64,000 nt of DNA from Candidatus Melainabacteria bacterium. GTDB lineage: Bacteria; Cyanobacteriota; Vampirovibrionia; Obscuribacterales; Obscuribacteraceae. Below the pieces are notes generated by a model that searched no databases, had not been told where the DNA came from, and saw only the letters and a program-made list of their open reading frames with translations. Position numbers and translations under genes: made by a program. Positions within the stretch are counted from its first letter, which is position 1. Each line of letters opens with the position of its first letter. The DNA lies in contig JADJWK010000003.1 of the NCBI GenBank assembly GCA_016716405.1, positions 434,001 through 498,000 on the forward strand, given 5' to 3'. Below are positions 34,221 through 43,049 of the stretch, piece by piece.

Positions 34221-35657
34221 TTATTTTGCCAGCAGCTCCTGGCGGCGCCTGGCCACGGCTTCGGCTTCTTGCGGGCGCGCGAGATTGGTGAGCACGATCT
34301 GGTAATTGTTGAGAAGCAGGCTGAGCTTGTCGTTCAGTTTGGGGTCTCCTTCCACGCAGGCGATTGCTTCTTTGAGAACAGGCTCCGCGGCAGCATAGTC
34401 GCCGGAGCGGATAAGCTCCACCGCTACGCTGTTCAGGGCCACCCCCAGATTTTCCCTGGCGACTCCCAGTCCTGGAGCCAGTTTTGCCGCCTGCCTGAAT
34501 TTGTCGGCGGATTCTTTGAACTTCTTCTGGTTGAATAGCTCGCCGCCTTCCTGATTGAGAAGGATAGCCCTGTTGAGAGGGTTGTCCGAATGAGAGAGGG
34601 CGAGGCTCTCTTTCAGGTGCGATTCGGTGCGCCTGGTGGGTTCCAGTGCGTAGAGGGCTTTCAGGGTGGCAACATCGGCGTCGGTAAGGGCATGGACCCG
34701 ATCGGTCTCGCCCATATACATGACGTCGGCGGTGTTGCTGCTGTGACCGGTGATTCCTATAGCATGCCCGATCTCATGAAGAGCGCGGAACATGATCGAA
34801 TCGTTATCCTCATCCTTCAAGCCCTTGCTGGTCAAAAGCACGATCTCGGCATGGACCCGTCCGGTGGGACGGTCGATAAACATCGTATGACCGCCTTCGG
34901 AGGGATTGTAGAGCTTCGCTTTGTCATCGCTCCAGTAGCATTCGATATCGGATTCCTTCGCATCCGTCACAAAAGTAAAGCTCACGGTCCTGTCGCTCCG
35001 GTCTTGCCACTGCCTGAAGGCATCTTTGAGAATGCCGAGGAATGGCTCCTTATAGCCTCTCACTGCCGACCCGTCGGCGATGAATACTTTCAGAGGCATC
35101 TTGTCCGCAGTCCAGCGTGTGACACCATGGACAGTGGCGGCCGTGAGGTAGGTTCCGGGAGGCGAGGCTACGGTGTTTTTCATCTCCGACTCGATCTCCT
35201 GGGTGAGCAGAGTCACCAGTCCCTGGGCCTGCTTCTTGCCGGCCGGGTCCGCGACAAGTTTCAAATACTTCTGATAGGCGTTCAGGGCTTCGGGTTTGCG
35301 ACCGGAGTAGAGACAGGCGTTGCCGAGCAGCGCCCAGCCCTGGAAGGCGGAGGGAAAGCGGCTGGTGACTTCCCGCCCGATCTCATAGGCTTCCTCGAGC
35401 TTGCCGACTTTGACGAATATCTCGCCGAGGATGCACCTGATCGGCATGACGTCCGGTGCTTCTCTGGCAAGAGACTCTATCTTGGGCAGGGCTTCCTGAA
35501 ATTTGCCGGCGCGCTGAAGCATGACTACTTCGTTGTAGCGCCGGCCTGTGTCGGCGCTTACGGTGCTTTCGCCTATCCTGAATGCCTTCTGGGCCGCTGC
35601 CTGAGGCGCGGTCCAGAGGGCATACACGAGAAGAATCAGGAAGATCGATCGTCTCAT
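34221..35657 (-). CDS. Exported matrixin-like zinc metalloprotease with TPR regions
   Basis: The 478-residue protein has a signal peptide (about 1-22), TPR units (40-160), a metzincin-like protease domain (about 180-335) and further TPR-like helices (350-478). The zinc motif is HEIGHAIGITGH (His294, Glu295, His298, with the third His one residue later than in HExxHxxGxxH). The downstream DVMYMG is a probable Met-turn. This spacing occurs in cyanobacterial predicted Zn proteases (COG5549 type). The protease is sandwiched between TPR regions, suggesting a protein-bound or self-regulated enzyme. It overlaps the upstream FAH-family gene by four bases (ATGA). Confidence 0.8.
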   Translation of the reverse strand: MRRSIFLILLVYALWTAPQAAAQKAFRIGESTVSADTGRRYNEVVMLQRAGKFQEALPKIESLAREAPDVMPIRCILGEIFVKVGKLEEAYEIGREVTSRFPSAFQGWALLGNACLYSGRKPEALNAYQKYLKLVADPAGKKQAQGLVTLLTQEIESEMKNTVASPPGTYLTAATVHGVTRWTADKMPLKVFIADGSAVRGYKEPFLGILKDAFRQWQDRSDRTVSFTFVTDAKESDIECYWSDDKAKLYNPSEGGHTMFIDRPTGRVHAEIVLLTSKGLKDEDNDSIMFRALHEIGHAIGITGHSSNTADVMYMGETDRVHALTDADVATLKALYALEPTRRTESHLKESLALSHSDNPLNRAILLNQEGGELFNQKKFKESADKFRQAAKLAPGLGVARENLGVALNSVAVELIRSGDYAAAEPVLKEAIACVEGDPKLNDKLSLLLNNYQIVLTNLARPQEAEAVARRRQELLAK

Positions 35658-36496
35658 TTCACCGCAGCGAAAGCGGGGATTTTAACCTTGTTCTCGAGTA
35701 TTCCGATTCCTTTGACTTCCATACTGACCACATCGCCGTCTTTGAGCCAGGGATAGCCGGCAGGCGCCAGCTCCTTGCCTGTGTCAGGGTCGACTTTGGC
35801 GGCGAACTCGGCTATGCAGCCATTACCCACGGTGCCGGAGCCGATGACATAGCCGGGCTCCACGCCGATGTTCTGCTGACCGAGCCAGGCGAGGATTCGA
35901 GGGAAGCTCCAGGCGGCTTTCTCGCCGGTCTGGGGGTGGGTGTGGTAGAGGGTCTTGTAGTTGGTGTGCGAGCGCTCTTCGCCGTTGACTTTGAGGATCA
36001 TCTCGGCATCGAGGACGCCGTTATCGTCCATATCGAATTCCGATGCCGGGACCAGGCGTGGCCCGATGCTGTTGCCGATGACGAATTTGCTGTTGGTGGG
36101 ACCGAGACCCTGCATGTCCACTTTCTGGATATCCCGGGCGGACCAGTCATTGAGAATAGTGAGGAGGCAGTGCTCTTTGAAGAATTTCAGAGCCTCCTCT
36201 TTGCTTCTCAATGTGGCCCCGGCGGTGACATAGCAGCCGATTTCGAACTCGTAGTCTGCGGCTTTGACTATTTCAGGGACCGGGACGACGTCACCGGGTC
36301 CGAAAAGCTTCTCTGCCTGCAGGTCGACGATGTAATAGGAGGCATGGTCGTACCAGAGGGGAGGCATGGGGGCGCCTCTCTTGTCGCGGATTTGCTTGAC
36401 ATGAGTCTCGAAACCCAGGAAGTCCATGAGAATTTTCGGCTCCGGAACTTTGGCTCCGAAAATTTCGACCGTGTTTTGCCTGCGTTCGTACAGCAT
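35654..36496 (-). CDS. Fumarylacetoacetate hydrolase (FAH) family protein
   Basis: The 280-residue protein has the FAH-family C-terminal fold: FEIGCYVTAGATLRS with metal-binding acidic residues, LNDWSARDIQ, GPTNSKFVIGNSIGP, and the final GSGTVGNG...LKDGDVVSMEVKGIG. Members include fumarylacetoacetase, 2-keto-4-pentenoate hydratases and acylpyruvases; the exact reaction cannot be set from sequence. Its TGA overlaps the metalloprotease ATG (ATGA), so both are in one transcript although functionally unlike. An upstream divergent gene encodes a rhodanese. Confidence 0.88.
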   Translation of the reverse strand: MLYERRQNTVEIFGAKVPEPKILMDFLGFETHVKQIRDKRGAPMPPLWYDHASYYIVDLQAEKLFGPGDVVPVPEIVKAADYEFEIGCYVTAGATLRSKEEALKFFKEHCLLTILNDWSARDIQKVDMQGLGPTNSKFVIGNSIGPRLVPASEFDMDDNGVLDAEMILKVNGEERSHTNYKTLYHTHPQTGEKAAWSFPRILAWLGQQNIGVEPGYVIGSGTVGNGCIAEFAAKVDPDTGKELAPAGYPWLKDGDVVSMEVKGIGILENKVKIPAFAAVK

Positions 36497-36595
36497 CGCG
36501 CACCTCTTGTCGGGGACACAGATATCTTAGTCAGAGACACTGATTATCGCATTTCATAGGTGTTATATTTAACTCCCACCGCCGGAGAGCCCCAA

Positions 36596-36964
36596 ATGAA
36601 ACATTCGGAAGCCTTTGTCAAGCTTGTCGACGAAGTAATGCCCCACGTCACCGAGATCAGCTGCGAAGCGGTTCTCGAGAAGCAGAAAAAAGGCGAGCCA
36701 TTCCGGTTTGTCGATGTGCGCGAAGACTGCGAATGGGACGAAGGCAGAGCGGCGGGCTCCGAGCATATTGGCCGCGGCGTGATCGAGCGTGATATCGAGA
36801 AGATCGTTCCGGACAAATCTTCCCTGGTGGTTCTTTACTGCGGCGGCGGTTTCCGCTCGGCACTGGCCGCTTTCAATATCCAGAAGATGGGCTACACCAA
36901 CGTGCTTTCCATGGCCGGCGGGATCAGGCGCTGGCGAGAGCTCGAATATCCGCAGGAGAAATAG
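36596..36964 (+). CDS. Rhodanese-like sulfurtransferase
   Basis: The 122-residue single-domain rhodanese carries VDVREDCEWDEGRAAGSEHI, the active-site loop CGGGFRS with the catalytic Cys, and MAGGIRRW at the C-terminus. Such enzymes move sulfane sulfur from thiosulfate or persulfides. ATG at 36596 follows a GGAGAG box; an in-frame GTG at 36560 has none. It runs two bases ahead of a small membrane protein gene. Confidence 0.88.
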   Translation: MKHSEAFVKLVDEVMPHVTEISCEAVLEKQKKGEPFRFVDVREDCEWDEGRAAGSEHIGRGVIERDIEKIVPDKSSLVVLYCGGGFRSALAAFNIQKMGYTNVLSMAGGIRRWRELEYPQEK

Positions 36965-36966
36965 GC

Positions 36967-37200
36967 ATGAGGTCTGACTTCTTTCTGCCGGTCGCGATAA
37001 TTGGTATTACTTCCGGTATCGGGCAGGCGGCCCTGGCCCAGAATATCGAGCATTCGCTCGGACCTATCAGACAGAGCCAGGAGGCGGATCCGGGCGGATT
37101 CACCCTGATGATTTTCTGTATCGGTCTTCTGGTTACCATGGTGCTCTGTCTTTTTGCCGGCACCATGTTCTACTTTCTCAAGAGCAAGAAGAAAAAGTAG
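36967..37200 (+). CDS. Small exported single-span membrane protein
   Basis: The 77-residue protein has an N-terminal signal-like segment (residues 1-25 ending ALAQ), a short polar part, one membrane helix (about 44-70, LMIFCIGLLVTMVLCLFAG) and a polylysine C-terminus, which should be cytoplasmic. It starts two bases after the rhodanese stop, so it is probably co-translated. No family is recognised; it could anchor the rhodanese at the membrane. Confidence 0.65.
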   Translation: MRSDFFLPVAIIGITSGIGQAALAQNIEHSLGPIRQSQEADPGGFTLMIFCIGLLVTMVLCLFAGTMFYFLKSKKKK

Positions 37201-37208
37201 TCCGTTTC

Positions 37209-38108
37209 CTAACTGAAGGCCTTCTCGAGCTCGCCGACTTCGAGCTTGATCATTCTCATGAGGGCGGACAGCACCCTGTCCTTGCGCGCTTCGTCCTGGC
37301 AGGTCAGCATCTCCTCGATGACTCTCGGAACTATCTGCCAGGAAACTCCGAATCTGTCCGTCAACCACCCGCAGTGATCTGGTCTGCCACCATCGGCAGT
37401 TAGCTTCTCCCAGAGATAATCGATCTCATCCTGACTGTCGCACCTGACAATGAGCGACTCGGCAGGAGAAAATGTGAATTGATGATCGATCGGGCTGTCC
37501 ATTGCTATGAATCGCTGGCCGCTGAGGGTAAAGGAAGCGTGCTTGACGAGGCCGGGCTTCAACTCGCCTTCTTCGTATTTGTGCAGGTAGCCGACCCTGG
37601 AGTCTTCGAAAATCGACGTATAGAGCTCTATTGCCTCTTCTGCCCGTCCTTGATGCTGATTGGTGAACATCAGGCACGGCGCGACTCTCTGCTCCGATTC
37701 CTCTGGCCTTCCTGAGACATTCAACTGCCATGATGCCCCGAATCTGTCTGTAACCCAGGCATATTTTTCGCTGAAGGGGTAACGGTCCAGGGGCATCAAA
37801 ACCGAGCCGCTTTCGGACAATCTGGCGTAGAGACTTTCAACCACTGAATCCTGCGAGCAGGACACGTAGAGAGAGAGCGCAGGCGAAAGAGAGTAGGCGG
37901 GCCCGCCGTTGAGTCCCATCAACTCCAGACCGTCCAGACAACAGGTAATGGTCATCAGCGAGCCCTTCTCGCGATGATGGACGTCCTGACCGACTCCGCC
38001 ATAGTAGGACATTGATTTGATCTCTGCGCGATCGAAGACCGTCGTATAAAACCGGACCGCTTCTTCAGCGCAGCTATCGAACCAGAGGCAGGTGGCAAAC
38101 TTGGACAT
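37209..38108 (-). CDS. Tandem VOC/PhnB-type protein
   Basis: The 299-residue protein has two VOC (PhnB-like) units: residues 1-135 (CLWFDSCAEEAVRFYTTVFD, ending VTDRFGASWQLNV) and 140-270 (CLMFTNQHQGRAEEAIELY, ending LTDRFGVSWQIVP). The repeated DRFGxSWQ marks each. PhnB-family proteins are often annotated as 3-demethylubiquinone methyltransferase-like, but most are uncharacterised; a metal-binding or resistance role is possible. It is convergent with the small membrane protein gene. Confidence 0.85.
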   Translation of the reverse strand: MSKFATCLWFDSCAEEAVRFYTTVFDRAEIKSMSYYGGVGQDVHHREKGSLMTITCCLDGLELMGLNGGPAYSLSPALSLYVSCSQDSVVESLYARLSESGSVLMPLDRYPFSEKYAWVTDRFGASWQLNVSGRPEESEQRVAPCLMFTNQHQGRAEEAIELYTSIFEDSRVGYLHKYEEGELKPGLVKHASFTLSGQRFIAMDSPIDHQFTFSPAESLIVRCDSQDEIDYLWEKLTADGGRPDHCGWLTDRFGVSWQIVPRVIEEMLTCQDEARKDRVLSALMRMIKLEVGELEKAFS

Positions 38109-38232
38109 AGCCTTGAATTATACGACAATCCAGGGCTGTTCCGCCTGCCGCAAGTAATCAAGAGTTGCGGTGGCGGCGCGCACCACTGATAATGTCAACA
38201 GATATTAGCTCTGATTCTAGAAAGCGAAGACG

Positions 38233-38637
38233 ATGAATACACAGCCCGAAGTCAACCACGATCCCGTCGATCTCGATGGTCTCGACAGCCTCCTCACCGA
38301 GGCCCATGTCGAAGTGGTAGAGCCGGAGAACACGCAGGTCCCCCGCACTCAGGTCTATTACGAGACCAGGACCATGCTGAAGCTCCTGAGCCAGGTCCAG
38401 GAGGTTCATGAGATGCTCCGCGAGACCAACGGCCGCCTGACCAGGGCTTACGCCCGTCTCAAGCAAATGGAGCAAGTGGTCCGCGATCAAGAGCAGAAGA
38501 TCGCGATGCTTCCGGCGTTCCAGAAGCAGGCCGAGCGCGCCATCGAATTGCAGAACAAGCTCGATGAGGCTCTTGCCGAGATCGAGAAGCTGCGCCAGCC
38601 CTGGTGGCATCGCATCGCCAATACCAGCCACGAATGA
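38233..38637 (+). CDS. Coiled-coil protein, hypothetical
   Basis: The 134-residue soluble protein has an acidic disordered N-terminus of about 40 residues and then a continuous coiled coil (about 45-125: MLKLLSQVQEVHEMLRETNG, QMEQVVRDQEQKIAML, ALAEIEKL). No signal or membrane span. It stands as a single gene with its own strong terminator, between divergent VOC and convergent DASS genes. Function is unknown; a structural or adaptor role is suggested only by the coil. Confidence 0.7.
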   Translation: MNTQPEVNHDPVDLDGLDSLLTEAHVEVVEPENTQVPRTQVYYETRTMLKLLSQVQEVHEMLRETNGRLTRAYARLKQMEQVVRDQEQKIAMLPAFQKQAERAIELQNKLDEALAEIEKLRQPWWHRIANTSHE

Positions 38638-38662
38638 AAGGGCTGCTTCATAGCGATTTCTG

Positions 38663-38692
38663 GAAGCCGGGCTAAGTCCCGGCTTCTTTTTC
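38663..38692 (+). terminator. Rho-independent terminator after the coiled-coil gene
   Basis: GAAGCCGGG (38663-38671) pairs with CCCGGCTTC (38678-38686) around a CTAAGT loop, followed by TTTTT. This is a clean intrinsic terminator 26 bases after the stop; it also faces the end of the convergent transporter gene. Confidence 0.92.
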
Positions 38693-38705
38693 GCTTAAAA
38701 GGAGA

Positions 38706-40241
38706 TCAGGGAAGACCCATGGCTGTGGGCACGATAGTGAGGGCTATGGCGCTGATCAAGACTATGCCGATCATATTGAGCCATATGCCGGCTCTGGCCA
38801 TCTCCTGTATATCGATCTCGCCGGAACCGAATACGATGGCATTGGGCGGCGTCGCCACCGGCAGCATGAAAGCGCAACTCGCCGCCATGGTCGCAGGCAC
38901 GATCAGGAGATAGGGGTGGACACCGAGACCGGGAGCGAGAGCCGCCAGAATCGGTAGCAGGGTGGTGGTGGTGGCGACATTGCTGGTGAGCTCCGTGAGG
39001 AAAATAACCGAGCCTGTAACAAGCAGCACCAGGACCAGGACCGGCAGCCCGTTCAAATACATGGCCTGGCTGGCTATGAACTCGGCTACGCCGGTATTCT
39101 GAACGGCTTCCGAGAGGCTCAGCCCGCCACCGAAAAGGAGCAGTATCCCCCAGGGAAGACGAACGGCTGTTTCCCAGTCCAGGGCGAACTCTCTTCTGGC
39201 AGGATCGACCGGCAGGACGAAAAGGATCATCACGGCGAGCATGGCGATTCCGGTGTCGGTGAGGCCGGCGAAGGGCGCCAGATCCTGTCCGGTAAGCGCA
39301 GTCGTCTGGACCTTGCTCAATAGCGGGCGGGCGGTCCAGAGGAAAGCCGCCATTAGAAAGATCACGAAAGTGAGGAGCTCGCCGCGGCTCACCGGGCCCA
39401 GATGGGCGAGCTCGCTGGCGATGAGCTCTCTGCCGCCTTTGATCTCACGGGACCCGAGAGGGTAGAGGATACGAGTGAGCAGGAGCCAGACCAGGGGCAG
39501 GAAGACGGCGGTGAGCGGCAGACCGATAGCAAGCCAGCTGGCGAAGCTGATCTCGCCTCTGTATTGATGGGCGATGGTTTCATCGACAAAGCCGACCAGA
39601 AATGAATTGGGTCCGGTGCCGATGATGGTGGAGATTCCTCCGATGGAGGCTGAATAGGCCAGACCGAGAAGAGCGCAGAGAGCGAAGTTTCGGCGTTCGG
39701 CTCGCTCGTGCTCATCCTGCTTGTAGAGCTCGATGATGCTGAGAGCGATGGGCAGCATCATGGCGGCGGTGGCGGTGTTCGATACGAAAGCGCTCAGGGT
39801 CGCTGTCACCAGCATGATCCCCCCGACCATATTGATCGGATTGGAGCCGACCAGATTCAGGGTGAGCAGGGCTATGCGCCTGTCCAGCCGCCATTTTTGC
39901 ATGGTCAGGGCAATCAGGAATCCCCCCATGACCAGGTAGACGAGAGGGTGGGAATAAGGGCTGGCTGCATCGGCCAGGCTCGCGGCCCCGAGAATCGGCA
40001 GCAGAACCAGGGGAAGGAGGGCCGTCGCCGAGATATTGATCGGCTCGGTCAGCCACCATACGGACATCCAGACCATCACTCCCAGAGTGACCCGCCCGGC
40101 AAAGGCGAACTCGACCAGGGAGCCGGCCGATTCCCGGTAGTGATGAGGCAAGAGAAGAACGGTCAGGAAGCAGAGAAGCGGTCCGGCAATGAGACCGATC
40201 CACTGTATTCTGGGTTTGAGGCTGATTGCTGTTTCGGCCAT
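38706..40241 (-). CDS. DASS-family (SLC13-like) sodium:anion symporter
   Basis: The 511-residue inner-membrane protein has about eleven to twelve helices and the two SNT motifs of this family (SNTATAAMMLPI and TSNVATTTTLLPIL). It also has GGISTIIGTGPNSFLVG and LLFGGGLSLSEAVQ. Such carriers take up di- or tricarboxylates, sulfate or phosphate with Na+. The substrate cannot be read from sequence. Transcribed away from the antiporter gene; its start lies 153 bases from it. Confidence 0.88.
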   Translation of the reverse strand: MAETAISLKPRIQWIGLIAGPLLCFLTVLLLPHHYRESAGSLVEFAFAGRVTLGVMVWMSVWWLTEPINISATALLPLVLLPILGAASLADAASPYSHPLVYLVMGGFLIALTMQKWRLDRRIALLTLNLVGSNPINMVGGIMLVTATLSAFVSNTATAAMMLPIALSIIELYKQDEHERAERRNFALCALLGLAYSASIGGISTIIGTGPNSFLVGFVDETIAHQYRGEISFASWLAIGLPLTAVFLPLVWLLLTRILYPLGSREIKGGRELIASELAHLGPVSRGELLTFVIFLMAAFLWTARPLLSKVQTTALTGQDLAPFAGLTDTGIAMLAVMILFVLPVDPARREFALDWETAVRLPWGILLLFGGGLSLSEAVQNTGVAEFIASQAMYLNGLPVLVLVLLVTGSVIFLTELTSNVATTTTLLPILAALAPGLGVHPYLLIVPATMAASCAFMLPVATPPNAIVFGSGEIDIQEMARAGIWLNMIGIVLISAIALTIVPTAMGLP

Positions 40242-40394
40242 TGAACTCCTGAAAGCGGGCAGCCAATTGTCTCATGGGGATCGAGACAATGTCCTGCTCT
40301 TCCTCTTCCAGATCTCTGCCGGTTTTGGTTATCAGTCGCTCGGGCTCGGGGCGGGATCAGGAGGGCAAAAAGATCCTGGCAGTCATTTGTCGAG

Positions 40395-42950
40395 GTGTCG
40401 TTTTTGCGCTTCTGCCTGGGTTTTTGCTTTGCCGTGCTTTTTTCTCTGGGCGCCGGGCCCGCCAGTGCCGAGGATGTGGCGCCGGTTATGCTCGGATCGT
40501 CGATCCTCTTCAACATTGCCGACAGCTATCACCTGACAGCCAGAGCCAGGGCCCTCGAGATCAACGCCAGGATCAGGAAGGTGGTCGATGACAAGACCCT
40601 TGATGCTCACAAGATTGACAGTATCGTCGAGCCCGGCGGCAATCCTTCGGTGGTTCTCGGGGAGACCCGGATCCTCACGGTAACGGACCATGACCAGCAG
40701 GTCTTCAACAAATCGAAGCAGTATCTCGCTCAGAAATGGGCGTCGATCCTGAGAGCCAGGCTAACCCAGCTCGAGCCGATCTATGAGAGGTCCGAAGCGA
40801 CCAGGTCTCATATCCATCCGGAGAGCAAGGCCGAGAGCAAGCCCCTGAGCGAGCACCGGGTGCTGCTCTTTCTTCTTCAGGTTGGCCTGCTCCTCTCCAC
40901 TGCCTGCATCTGCGGCGAGATCCTGACCCGGCTCGGGCAACCGGCGGTTATCGGTCAGCTTCTTGCCGGCATCATCCTCGGGCCCTCGGTACTGGGGGCT
41001 TTCGCTCCGGATTTGTTCATGGCTATTTTCCCGCCCGAGAATACCCAGGGCTATCTCCTGGACATAGTCTCCTGGCTCGGGGTCATCTTCCTGCTCATGC
41101 TCACCGGCACCGAGACGGACATCCAGCTCATCCGCAGCCAGGGCAGGCCGGCTCTGGCCACCTCGGTGGGCGGTATTCTCCTGCCCTTCCTTCTGGGTGT
41201 CGCCCTCGCCTTCGTGCTTCCGGAGACAATGCTGGTGCTGCCCGATCAGCGCCTGATTCTGGGGGCCTTCCTGGGCACGGTTTTTTCAATGTCCTCGGTG
41301 GCCATCATTGCGAAAGTGCTTATCGACATGAAGCTCATGCGCCGCAATGTCGGCCAGATCATCCTCGCCTCGGCTCTGGCTCAGGACGTTGTCGGCTGCG
41401 TCATCCTGGCTATCGTGGCTGCTCTTGCCAGCGCTTCGGACACCGGCATGGGCGAGCTCCTCAAGGTGCCGGTGGGCATGCTTCTTTTCGTGGGGATAGG
41501 CGGCACTGTAGGACGCAAGCTCATCCTCGATGCGTTGCGCTGGATCCAGGACAGCGTCAAAATCGATTTCGCCTCGATCAGCTTTGTCGCAGTCCTTCTC
41601 CTGGTCTCCTCGGCGATCACCCAGTTTATCGGAGTGCATGTCGTCCTGGGCGCCTTCGCCGTGGGGGTGATCATCTCCCAGTCCCCCCTGGTCGGCGAGA
41701 AAGTCCTTCACCCGCTCGAGGCGGTGACCATGGGCATCTTCGCTCCCATTTTTTTTGCTGCCGCGGGGCTTCATGTCAATCTGACAATCCTGGCCGAGCT
41801 GGACACCCTGGGGATCACAGTTCTGGTCACCCTGGCTGCCTGTCTGGGCAAGATCGGGGGCTCGGTGGCCGGCGGGCATTTCGTCAAAATGAATCTCTGG
41901 GAGTCCCTGAGTGTCGGTTTCGGCACCAATGCCCGCGGGGCGATGGGTCTGATCGTGGGCATCCTGGGCTTCTCCCTGGGCATTCTCACGGTTAACATGT
42001 TCTCGATTATCGTGATCATGTCCCTGGCCACCACGGCCATGACACCATTTCTGCTCAAGCTCTCTCTTCCGAAAGTGCCCTTCTCCCAGGAGGAGAAAGA
42101 ACGCCTGGAGAGGGAGGAGACCCAGGCCAGAAGCTTCGTGTCCACCATCAAGCGTGTTCTCCTGCCCATACGCCCGGGCTCGTCCCGGCAGCTCTCCAGC
42201 AAGCTCATAGGCACTCTCGGCCAGGACCATGCCATCGAGGCCACATCCCTGACGCTTTTGCCCGAGAATAGCAGCCTCGAGCAGTATCACTCCCAGACCC
42301 TGCAGGCGGCTTCCCAGGAGGGCAATGTCGCCCTGGTGCACAGGGTAGCCCAGAACGACGACATGGCGGGCGAGATAATCTTGGAAGCGGGTAAGAACTA
42401 TGACCTGGTGGTACTGGCTCCCGGCCAGCTCGATGCCCGGAGGACCCTCTCGGACCCCCTGGTCAGCCGGGTGGCCAGGCAGTCGCCCTGCCCGCTCCTG
42501 ATCGTCTGCGACTCGAAAGAGAAACCGGACTGGGACGTCAAACATATCCTCCTGCCCACATCCAGCGGCGGCCAGACCTCCAAAGCAGTGCAGCTCGGCA
42601 TCCTTATCGCCAGAGCCACCGGCGCCCGGGTCAGCGCTGTGAGCGTGGTGGAGAGCCGCAGCCATTACTCCAGCACCATGCTGGCCGACGACTTCAAACG
42701 AGCCATGGTGGCTCAGGAGCTCGTCGACCAGGTCGCTACCCTCGCTCTCGCCTATGGCGTCGAAGTCGAGACCAGAGTCCTGAACTCGAACAATGCTGCT
42801 GCCGAGATTCTGAAAGTCGCTAATGAAGAGGATGTGGATCTGGTAGTGTTAGGTGCCAACCTCCGTCCCACCAGCCATCTTCATCTCGGCGATACTGTTC
42901 ATGAGCTCATGGCCAGGGCTAAGTGTCACCTGGCGATATTCTCGCCCTGA
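40395..42950 (+). CDS. CPA2-type (KefB-like) cation:proton antiporter with N-terminal exported domain and USP domains
   Basis: The 851-residue protein starts at GTG 40395. It has a signal-like segment, an extracytoplasmic N-terminal domain of about 120 residues (LFNIADSYHLTARARALEIN, like the domain preceding some cyanobacterial mechanosensitive channels), an Na+/H+-exchanger membrane domain from about 155 to 565 (GQPAVIGQLLAGIILGPSVLG, LLMLTGTETDI), and a C-terminal region with two universal-stress-protein-like units (IRPGSSRQL, ILLPTSSGGQTSK). No TrkA-N domain. It probably exports K+ or Na+ in exchange for protons, with nucleotide-sensing by USP as an inference. Confidence 0.85.
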   Translation: MSFLRFCLGFCFAVLFSLGAGPASAEDVAPVMLGSSILFNIADSYHLTARARALEINARIRKVVDDKTLDAHKIDSIVEPGGNPSVVLGETRILTVTDHDQQVFNKSKQYLAQKWASILRARLTQLEPIYERSEATRSHIHPESKAESKPLSEHRVLLFLLQVGLLLSTACICGEILTRLGQPAVIGQLLAGIILGPSVLGAFAPDLFMAIFPPENTQGYLLDIVSWLGVIFLLMLTGTETDIQLIRSQGRPALATSVGGILLPFLLGVALAFVLPETMLVLPDQRLILGAFLGTVFSMSSVAIIAKVLIDMKLMRRNVGQIILASALAQDVVGCVILAIVAALASASDTGMGELLKVPVGMLLFVGIGGTVGRKLILDALRWIQDSVKIDFASISFVAVLLLVSSAITQFIGVHVVLGAFAVGVIISQSPLVGEKVLHPLEAVTMGIFAPIFFAAAGLHVNLTILAELDTLGITVLVTLAACLGKIGGSVAGGHFVKMNLWESLSVGFGTNARGAMGLIVGILGFSLGILTVNMFSIIVIMSLATTAMTPFLLKLSLPKVPFSQEEKERLEREETQARSFVSTIKRVLLPIRPGSSRQLSSKLIGTLGQDHAIEATSLTLLPENSSLEQYHSQTLQAASQEGNVALVHRVAQNDDMAGEIILEAGKNYDLVVLAPGQLDARRTLSDPLVSRVARQSPCPLLIVCDSKEKPDWDVKHILLPTSSGGQTSKAVQLGILIARATGARVSAVSVVESRSHYSSTMLADDFKRAMVAQELVDQVATLALAYGVEVETRVLNSNNAAAEILKVANEEDVDLVVLGANLRPTSHLHLGDTVHELMARAKCHLAIFSP

Positions 42951-43049
42951 TGGTCTTGATTACGGGGCTCGCTTAAAATTTCTTTTCTTAGATTCCAGGC
43001 GGCATCTCCGCAAGGCAAAGAGGGTATATAAATTGAGCCGGCGTCCCTT

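Noticed and set aside
41286..42665. 459-codon minus-strand frame over the antiporter gene
   Set aside because: Shadow of a gene with clear antiporter and USP motifs; very His/Gln/Asp-rich translation typical of an antisense frame.
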